Origin: Peptoniphilaceae bacterium
Lineage (GTDB): Bacteria; Bacillota; Clostridia; Tissierellales; Peptoniphilaceae
Assembly: GCA_029983595.1 (NCBI GenBank)
Contig: JASBZD010000012.1
Location: forward strand, 1 to 19,558
Reading direction: 5' to 3'
DNA length: 19,558 nucleotides
Both the position numbers and the translations under genes were made by a program. Every line of letters starts with the position of its first letter. Position 1 is the stretch's first letter. The notes under the pieces are model-generated. The model made no database searches and had not been told where the DNA came from. It saw only the letters and a list, made by a program, of their open reading frames with translations. Below are positions 14,780 to 19,558 of the stretch, piece by piece.

Positions 14780-15027
14780 TAGTTTTCGTTATTTGGTTCA
14801 ACTATCTTTAGATAGTATTCTTTTTCTTTTCTTTGAGAAATTGCTCTTAAGATATTTCTTATATTTTTAGCAATTTTTCCATTTTTTCCGATGATTCTTC
14901 CTAAGTCCTCTTCATTTACATAAAGATTTAAGATTATATCACCATTTTCATTTTCTTCAGAGACTACTTTTACTTCTTCAGGATTAGATACTAAGTTTTT
15001 AGCTATATCTTCTAGTAGTTTTTCCAT
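14779..15027 (-). CDS. khpA: KH-domain RNA-binding protein KhpA
   Basis: 82 aa, a single type II KH domain with the GxxG loop in GRIIGKNGKIAKNIRNILRA (about 44-63). In streptococci and lactobacilli KhpA forms a dimer with KhpB/Jag, binds small RNAs and affects cell size. It lies between rpsP and rimM, the position of B. subtilis ylqC. ATG start, 2 bp after the rpsP stop, with only a weak GAAG upstream. The B. subtilis neighbour ylqD is absent here. Confidence 0.93.
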   Translation of the reverse strand: MEKLLEDIAKNLVSNPEEVKVVSEENENGDIILNLYVNEEDLGRIIGKNGKIAKNIRNILRAISQRKEKEYYLKIVEPNNEN

Positions 15028-15029
15028 TT

Positions 15030-15557
15030 TTATTCTTCTGTAGTTTCTTCTTCAGCTACTTCTTCAGATTCTACTGATTCTTCTGTTTCAGTTTCTTCTT
15101 CATTTTCAGAAGATTCTTCAGCTTCAGCTTCGGCTGCTGCCGCTTCAGCTGCAGCTTTTTCTTCAGCTAATCTTTTTTCTTCTGCTATTCTTTCTTCTTC
15201 AGCTTTTTCTTCATCACGTTTTTTATCTTCAGCTGCTTTTTTAGCTCTTTTTTCGTTATTTACTTTTGAAGCTTCGTTAATTAATTCTGTTGTAGTTTGT
15301 CTTGTGTAATTTCCAGAATAAATTTCATTTTCTTTAAACAATCTATCTATAGTATCAGTAGGTTTTGCACCTTTTTTAATCCAATCTAGAGCTTTTTCGT
15401 TATCTACGTTAAAGATTTTTGGCTCTGATACTGGATTATAATATCCAATCTCTTCAATAAATCTACCATCTCTTGGTGATCTAGAATCTGCTACTACTAT
15501 TCTGTAGATAGGGTTTTTCTTTCTACCAATTCTTCTTAATCTAATTTTAACTGCCAT
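15030..15557 (-). CDS. rpsP: 30S ribosomal protein S16 with long charged C-terminal extension
   Basis: 175 aa, about twice the usual 80-90. The core (about residues 1-82) is normal: VKIRLRRIGRKKNPIYRIVV, DSRSPRDGRFIEEIGYYNP and a WIKKGAKPTDT segment. From about residue 83 the protein continues through a Lys/Asn region into alternating Lys/Glu/Ala (about 105-138), which looks like a single charged alpha helix, and ends in about 35 residues that are nearly all Glu, Ser, Thr and Val. No cysteine or recognised domain occurs in the tail. ATG start with GGAGG upstream. The tail is in frame and ends in a normal TAA just before khpA, so it does not look like a frameshift artefact. Confidence 0.95.
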   Translation of the reverse strand: MAVKIRLRRIGRKKNPIYRIVVADSRSPRDGRFIEEIGYYNPVSEPKIFNVDNEKALDWIKKGAKPTDTIDRLFKENEIYSGNYTRQTTTELINEASKVNNEKRAKKAAEDKKRDEEKAEEERIAEEKRLAEEKAAAEAAAAEAEAEESSENEEETETEESVESEEVAEEETTEE

Positions 15558-15572
15558 GTTTTCCTCCGTAAT

Positions 15573-16907
15573 TTATATTGAAAAAGGAAGTTTAAATTTC
15601 CCTTTTTTCATCGATTTTTCATATTTGCCAAATTGCTTCATAACTTTTTTAAGCTCTTTAAAATTCTTTAAAAGCTTATTTACATCATTTAGATTAGTCC
15701 CGCTTCCATTAGCGATTCTCTGTCTTCTTTGACGCTCTACAATCTCTGGCTTTGCTCGTTCTTCTAGTGTCATTGACTGTATTATTGCTTCTACTTTGTC
15801 AAACTCTTTTTCATCTACCGTGATACCTTTCATGGCATTTCCCATTCCCGGTATCATTCCCAATAGTTCTTCTATAGGCCCCATATTTCTTACTTGTCTA
15901 ATCTGATCAAGATAATCATCTAGCGTAAAACTCTGCTCTCTAAGCTTTTTCTCTAACTCTTTAGCATTTCTTTCATCTATAGTAGCTTCAGCCTTTTCTA
16001 TAAGACTTAAAACATCTCCCATGCCAAGAATTCTATTAGCCATTCTATCTGGATGGAAAGTCTGAAGATCGGTAAGTTTTTCTCCTACCCCGACAAGTTT
16101 TATCGGCTTATTAACTACTGATTTAATAGATAACGCAGCACCACCACGAGCATCCCCATCTAGTTTAGTCATTACTATTCCAGTTAGAGATAACGCTTCA
16201 TCGAAAGTCTTAGCTACATTTACTGCTTCTTGACCAGTCATAGCATCTACTACTAATAAAATTTCGTTAGGCTTAACTTCTTCTTTAATAGAAGTAATTT
16301 CACCCATCATAGCTTCATCAATCTGTAGACGACCTGCTGTATCGACTATTACAGTATCTAGCCCATTTTTTCTAGCGTATTCTATAGAACTTTTTGCTAT
16401 TTCTACTGGAGAAATCTCATCTCCCATCGTAAATACTGGGACTTCTACCTGTGCTCCAACTGTTTGAAGCTGTTTTATTGCCGCTGGCCTATAGACGTCA
16501 GCTGCTACTAGAAGTGGTTTACGATTATCTTTTTTTAGATTTAAAGCAAGCTTAGCACTAGTCGTAGTTTTACCAGCTCCTTGCAGACCGCACATAAGTA
16601 TAACGGCTGGAGAATGACCAGAAAAGTCAAGTTTTGACGCCTCGCCACCCATCATATTAGTAAGCTCTTCATTTACTATTTTTACTACATGCTGTCCAGG
16701 TGTAAGACTCTCCATAACTTCAGAGCCTACTGCTCGTTCTTTTACTACTTTTATAAAATCCTTAACGACTTTATAATTTACATCCGCTTCTAGAAGTGCA
16801 AGCTTTACTTCACGCATCGCCTCATCTACGTCAGCTTCAGAAAGTTTTCCCCTGCCTGTCAGTTTAGAAAGGGCTCCTTGAAGTCTATCAGATAAACTCT
16901 CAAACAT
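15573..16907 (-). CDS. ffh: Signal recognition particle GTPase Ffh
   Basis: 444 aa. Binds signal peptides emerging from the ribosome and, with 4.5S/6S-like SRP RNA and FtsY, targets proteins to the membrane. The N domain (1-90) carries the ALLEADVNYKVV motif; the G domain has the P-loop GLQGAGKTT (107-115), DTAGR (about 190) and TKLDGDARGGAAL (about 247-259). The C-terminal M domain is Met-rich (MGPIEELLGMIPGMGNAMKG) with the RNA-binding ERQRRQRIANGSG. The ATG start overlaps the ylxM stop as TAATG, with GAGGAG 11 nt upstream. Confidence 0.98.
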   Translation of the reverse strand: MFESLSDRLQGALSKLTGRGKLSEADVDEAMREVKLALLEADVNYKVVKDFIKVVKERAVGSEVMESLTPGQHVVKIVNEELTNMMGGEASKLDFSGHSPAVILMCGLQGAGKTTTSAKLALNLKKDNRKPLLVAADVYRPAAIKQLQTVGAQVEVPVFTMGDEISPVEIAKSSIEYARKNGLDTVIVDTAGRLQIDEAMMGEITSIKEEVKPNEILLVVDAMTGQEAVNVAKTFDEALSLTGIVMTKLDGDARGGAALSIKSVVNKPIKLVGVGEKLTDLQTFHPDRMANRILGMGDVLSLIEKAEATIDERNAKELEKKLREQSFTLDDYLDQIRQVRNMGPIEELLGMIPGMGNAMKGITVDEKEFDKVEAIIQSMTLEERAKPEIVERQRRQRIANGSGTNLNDVNKLLKNFKELKKVMKQFGKYEKSMKKGKFKLPFSI

Positions 16908-17251
16908 TATTTATCAAGCTCCTCTGTAATTTCTGTGAGTTTTTTAGTTAAGAATTCTTTATAATTCTCATCTTTTAATAACTCAAGTTTTTTATCTACT
17001 TCACTAATAATACTATTTATTTTATTATATTTTTCTTCTAACTTTAAAACTCTCTCATAATTTTCTAATTCTTTAATTGCCCTTTTTAAATTTTCAGATA
17101 CGCCCTGTTTACTGATCCCTATTTTTTCAGAAATTTCATTTAATGTATAGTCCATATGATAGTAATACATAAATGCACTTCTTTGGTTTTCAGTTAATAG
17201 CTCGCCATAAAAATCAAAAAGTGAATTAAGTCTAAAAACGTCTTCTGACAA
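16907..17251 (-). CDS. ylxM: YlxM/p13-like putative HTH DNA-binding protein
   Basis: 114 aa. UPF0122 family; in Firmicutes it always sits before ffh and is reported in streptococci to stimulate the SRP GTPase, despite its sigma-70 region 4-like helix-turn-helix. That fold is visible here: LTENQRSAFMYYYHMDYTL, then EISEKIGISKQGVSENLKRA, followed by a C-terminal coiled-coil of about 45 charged residues. I choose the TTG at 17249-17251, preceded by GAGGTG at six bases, giving the usual N-terminus (FRLNSLFDFYGELLT). A TTG at 17275 has no ribosome binding site and falls within the promoter-proximal repeat. First gene of the operon. Confidence 0.92.
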   Translation of the reverse strand: MSEDVFRLNSLFDFYGELLTENQRSAFMYYYHMDYTLNEISEKIGISKQGVSENLKRAIKELENYERVLKLEEKYNKINSIISEVDKKLELLKDENYKEFLTKKLTEITEELDK

Positions 17252-17270
17252 TAAAATCACCTCATTTATG

Positions 17271-17337
17271 GTCAAGTTTTTTAGTTGACTAGGTAATTAT
17301 ATCACCATAAAAAAATAAGTCAAGCATTTTACTTGAC
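17271..17337. repeat. Duplicated inverted repeat GTCAA-N9-TTGAC
   Basis: Two copies of the same architecture, at 17271-17289 and 17319-17337, exactly 48 bp apart. The right copy forms the core of the apt terminator stem and contains the -35 of the ylxM promoter; the left copy covers the start of the transcript. Together they flank the -10. Could be an operator pair, or a coincidence of a terminator with a related downstream hairpin. Confidence 0.5.
17296..17323 (-). promoter_or_regulatory. Strong promoter of the ylxM-ffh-rpsP-khpA-rimM-trmD-rplS operon
   Basis: Minus strand: -35 TTGACT (17318-17323, 5 of 6 consensus), 16-bp spacer, -10 TATAAT (17296-17301, full consensus) with TGA directly before it. 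The inferred start site is near 17289, leaving a leader of about 38 nt. The -35 lies in the descending arm of the apt terminator. Confidence 0.82.
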
Positions 17338-17341
17338 CTAT
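17309..17341 (-). terminator. Rho-independent terminator after apt
   Basis: Minus strand: a 10-bp stem ATAGGTCAAG (17332-17341) with CTTGACTTAT (17315-17324), one G-U pair, a seven-base loop, then six or more T residues. It starts 9 bp after the apt stop. Confidence 0.9.
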
Positions 17342-17350
17342 TGTAAAAAA

Positions 17351-17878
17351 TTATTCTTCGTCTTCTGTAAACTCTATAAGCGACTCTACTTTATATTCTT
17401 CTAATATATCTCTTCCGCCTAGCTCTACTAGCTCGATTAAGAAAATCAGAGCCTCTACCTTAGCTCCAACCTGCTTAATAAGTTCGGCACAAGCCTTAGA
17501 AGTCCCACCAGTAGCTAAAAGATCATCTATAATTAAAACTTTTTCGTCTTTTTCAAAAGCGTCTTTATGAATCTCGATTTGGTTCTCGCCATATTCTAGA
17601 GAATAGCTTTTTTTATAAGTTTCTCTAGGTAGCTTTCCAGGTTTTCTAACTGGAATAAATCCACAGCCTAACTCATACGCCACAGCCGCCCCAAATATAA
17701 ATCCTCTAGCTTCAATCCCTACTATTTTATCTGGATTGTACTTTCTTGAAATTTTTACCATTTCATCAACTGACTCTTTATAAGCCTTTTCATCTTTTAA
17801 AAGTGTAGTTACATCTCTAAAAGTTATTCCAGGTGCTGGATAATCTTTTATAGATTTTATAGTTTTCTTAAGGTCCAT
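17351..17878 (-). CDS. apt: Adenine phosphoribosyltransferase
   Basis: 175 aa, typical length (about 170). Salvages adenine with PRPP to give AMP. The N-terminal hood has DYPAPGITFRDVTTLL (12-27), followed by VGIEARGFIFGAA (53-65), a flexible loop GKLPRETYKKSYSLEYG (81-97) and the PRPP-binding loop VLIIDDLLATGGT (114-126) with the two conserved aspartates. ATG start with GGAGG about 7 nt upstream. Single-gene unit with its own promoter and terminator. In many Firmicutes apt follows recJ or precedes relA; here it is divergent from fbp. Confidence 0.97.
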   Translation of the reverse strand: MDLKKTIKSIKDYPAPGITFRDVTTLLKDEKAYKESVDEMVKISRKYNPDKIVGIEARGFIFGAAVAYELGCGFIPVRKPGKLPRETYKKSYSLEYGENQIEIHKDAFEKDEKVLIIDDLLATGGTSKACAELIKQVGAKVEALIFLIELVELGGRDILEEYKVESLIEFTEDEE

Positions 17879-17900
17879 TCTATTCCTCCAATACTTTATT

Positions 17901-17929
17901 ATTTTATCATATTATATATTTCCTATCTA
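17901..17929 (-). promoter_or_regulatory. Promoter of apt
   Basis: Minus strand: -35 TAGATA (17924-17929, 4 of 6), 17-bp spacer, -10 TAAAAT (17901-17906) preceded by TGA. The intergenic region of 97 bp is shared with the divergent fbp promoter. No purine riboswitch-like core is visible in so short a leader. Confidence 0.55.
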
Positions 17930-17948
17930 TAATAATTCTTATTTAGTA

Positions 17949-17957
17949 TGGTATACT
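17949..17957 (+). promoter_or_regulatory. Candidate extended -10 promoter of fbp
   Basis: TGGTATACT: TG, one base, then TATACT (17952-17957), 18 bp before the GTG start. No good -35. The -10 lies in a short inverted repeat AGTAT-GGT-ATACT (17945-17957), which might be an operator but is too short to be sure. Confidence 0.45.
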
Positions 17958-17975
17958 TAAGCTAGAGGTGATAAA

Positions 17976-19558
17976 GTGAAAAATGAAGTTTATTCTGACG
18001 AGAGATTAAAATATTTAGAGCTTCTCTCTAGATCTTACAAAAATATAGATATTGTTACATCAAAAATTATCGATCTAAAAAGTGTATTATTTATGCCAAA
18101 ACCCACTGAACATTTTTTATCTGATGTTCATGGCGAGTATGAAGCATTTTACCATGTAGTAAATAACGCATCTGGTGTTATTAAAAACTATATAATCGAG
18201 CTTTTTGATGATGAGATGAACGATGAAGAAAAAGCTTTACTGGCGACTTTGATATATTATCCTAAAACTAAACTTAGACTTCTAGAAAAAGAGGGAAAAG
18301 TTACTGACGAATTTTTAGAAAAAACTTTAAGCCGTTTAATCGCACTGACTAAAAGAGTCGGCTCAAAGTATAATCGTGAAAAAGTTGTAGCTGCCTTTCC
18401 TGAGGATTTAAAATATATTCTAAGCGAGCTAATTTTTGAAAGTCCAGATAATAGACATAAAGATCTTTATTACAAGACTATTTTTAATGAAATAATATCA
18501 ATGAAAGCATATGATAAATATATTTATGCCTTATCGATGCTTATAAAACGATTTGCTGTAGAAACTCTTCATATAGTGGGAGATATCTATGACAGAGGAC
18601 CAAGTGCTGATAATATAGTAGACTTTTTAATAAACCATCATAACGCAGATATCCAATATGGAAATCATGATGTAGTATGGTATGGAGCTTATACTGGCTC
18701 GGAGGCGTTAGTCGCAACGGCTATAAGAAACGCAATGAGATATAACGAACTATCTACGATTGAAGATGGATATGGTATAAATCTACTTCCTCTAGTGACA
18801 TTTGCTCTAAAAACTTATTCTGTTGATCCTTGTTATGAGTTTTATCCTAAAGGTTCAAATCGTGAAAAGGAATTTGAACTTCTAGCTAAAGCCCATAAAG
18901 CTATAGCGATAATTCAGTTTAAAGCTGAGTCCCAGATCATAAATCGCCATCCAGAGTTTAAAATGGAGCATAGAGATGTTTTAAAAAATATTTCTGATGA
19001 TTTTAAGACTGTAGATTTATATGAAGAAGAATATGAATTAAAAGATTCTAACTTCCCTACTCTAGAAAATGGAATAGACTATACTGATGAAGAGAGAGAA
19101 GTAATAGAAAAACTTACTGAGTCATTTAGACATTCTGTAAGACTAGGCGAACATATGAAATTTTTAGCTGATAGAGGAGATCTATATAAGGTCGTAAATG
19201 ATAATCTTTTGCTTCACGCATGTATGCCTCTAGATGAAGATGGAAATCTTAAAAAGACTACTTTTTTAGGACATGAATTATCTGGAAAAAATCTTTTAGA
19301 TGTACTAAATAAAATTATAAAAGAAGCATATTATACCACCGACGAATCAGATAGAGAATATTATAACGATATAATATGGTATCTATGGTGTGGTGAAGAT
19401 TCTCCACTTTTTGGCAAAACTAAAATGACGACTTTTGAAAGATACTTTATAGAAGATAAAACTTCTCATAAAGAGCCAAAAAACCCATATTTTAACTTTA
19501 GAAATGACGAAGAAGTTATTACCAATATTTTAAAAGAGTTTAAAATCACATCACCTAT
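17976..19558 (+). CDS. fbp: Fructose-1,6-bisphosphatase class III, 3' end outside window
   Basis: First 527 codons, open to the end of the window; the family is about 640-670 residues, so roughly the last fifth is missing. Hydrolyses fructose-1,6-bisphosphate to fructose-6-phosphate in gluconeogenesis. This class belongs to the metallophosphatase fold and its metal motifs are all present: SDVHGEY (49-55, in place of GDxHG), GDIYDRG (202-208) and GNHD (229-232). The start is GTG at 17976-17978 with GAGGTGA six bases upstream, giving MKNEVYSDERLKYLELLS. The only plus-strand gene, divergent from apt. Related B. subtilis enzyme (formerly yydE) has the same organisation. Confidence 0.96.
   Translation, partial: MKNEVYSDERLKYLELLSRSYKNIDIVTSKIIDLKSVLFMPKPTEHFLSDVHGEYEAFYHVVNNASGVIKNYIIELFDDEMNDEEKALLATLIYYPKTKLRLLEKEGKVTDEFLEKTLSRLIALTKRVGSKYNREKVVAAFPEDLKYILSELIFESPDNRHKDLYYKTIFNEIISMKAYDKYIYALSMLIKRFAVETLHIVGDIYDRGPSADNIVDFLINHHNADIQYGNHDVVWYGAYTGSEALVATAIRNAMRYNELSTIEDGYGINLLPLVTFALKTYSVDPCYEFYPKGSNREKEFELLAKAHKAIAIIQFKAESQIINRHPEFKMEHRDVLKNISDDFKTVDLYEEEYELKDSNFPTLENGIDYTDEEREVIEKLTESFRHSVRLGEHMKFLADRGDLYKVVNDNLLLHACMPLDEDGNLKKTTFLGHELSGKNLLDVLNKIIKEAYYTTDESDREYYNDIIWYLWCGEDSPLFGKTKMTTFERYFIEDKTSHKEPKNPYFNFRNDEEVITNILKEFKITSP

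Noticed and set aside
15030..15250. S16 tail as a frameshift or a separate gene
   Set aside because: The frame is open and continuous from the conserved core to a stop 2 bp before khpA, and no internal start with a ribosome binding site is seen.
17879..17975. Purine riboswitch before apt
   Set aside because: The leader is only about 20 nt from the inferred start site, too short for an aptamer, and the conserved loop sequences are absent.

Overview
This is a low-GC Bacillota (Firmicutes) chromosomal core region. The AT-rich base composition, strong GGAGG-type ribosome binding sites, class III fructose-1,6-bisphosphatase, dnaX-ybaB-recR and ylxM-ffh-rpsP-khpA-rimM-trmD-rplS blocks all fit that phylum. 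The protein sequences feel closest to anaerobic Tissierellia/Peptoniphilaceae-type organisms, but that placement is an impression and not a measurement. All genes except the last lie on the minus strand. There are no rRNA or tRNA genes, no insertion sequences, no CRISPR array and no phage genes. Bases 1-39 hold only sequence downstream of rlmD. No gap exceeds about 160 bp.

Layout, in the direction of transcription (right to left): apt (own promoter and terminator); the ylxM-ffh-rpsP-khpA-rimM-trmD-rplS operon for signal recognition particle, ribosome and tRNA modification, starting at a near-consensus extended -10 promoter whose -35 lies inside the apt terminator; rpsB-(attenuator)-tsf-pyrH-frr with its own promoter and a structured leader, ended by a terminator; dnaX-ybaB-recR (clamp loader and recombination), ended by a terminator; ftsH-cobO, ended by a terminator; a six-gene cluster DUF2975-yozG-like HTH-TSUP permease-apbE-unknown membrane protein-gtrA-like, ended by a terminator; and rlmD. 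At the right edge, fbp is divergent from apt on the plus strand and runs off the window.

Several starts were corrected from ribosome-binding-site position: TTG for the TSUP permease, the HTH gene, ylxM and ftsH; GTG for gtrA-like, pyrH and fbp; internal ATG for frr, rpsB and trmD.

I found no wholly new multi-gene system; most of the window is housekeeping. Points worth a second look: ribosomal protein S16 with a roughly 93-residue charged tail and S2 with an acidic tail; a candidate -1 frameshift site in dnaX that would yield a gamma-like product; a duplicated GTCAA-N9-TTGAC element at the ylxM-ffh promoter; a recurrent TGA-extended -10; an rpsB leader and an rpsB/tsf attenuator; an orphan cobO behind ftsH; and the accessory membrane/flavin cluster controlled by a DUF2975/YozG pair.
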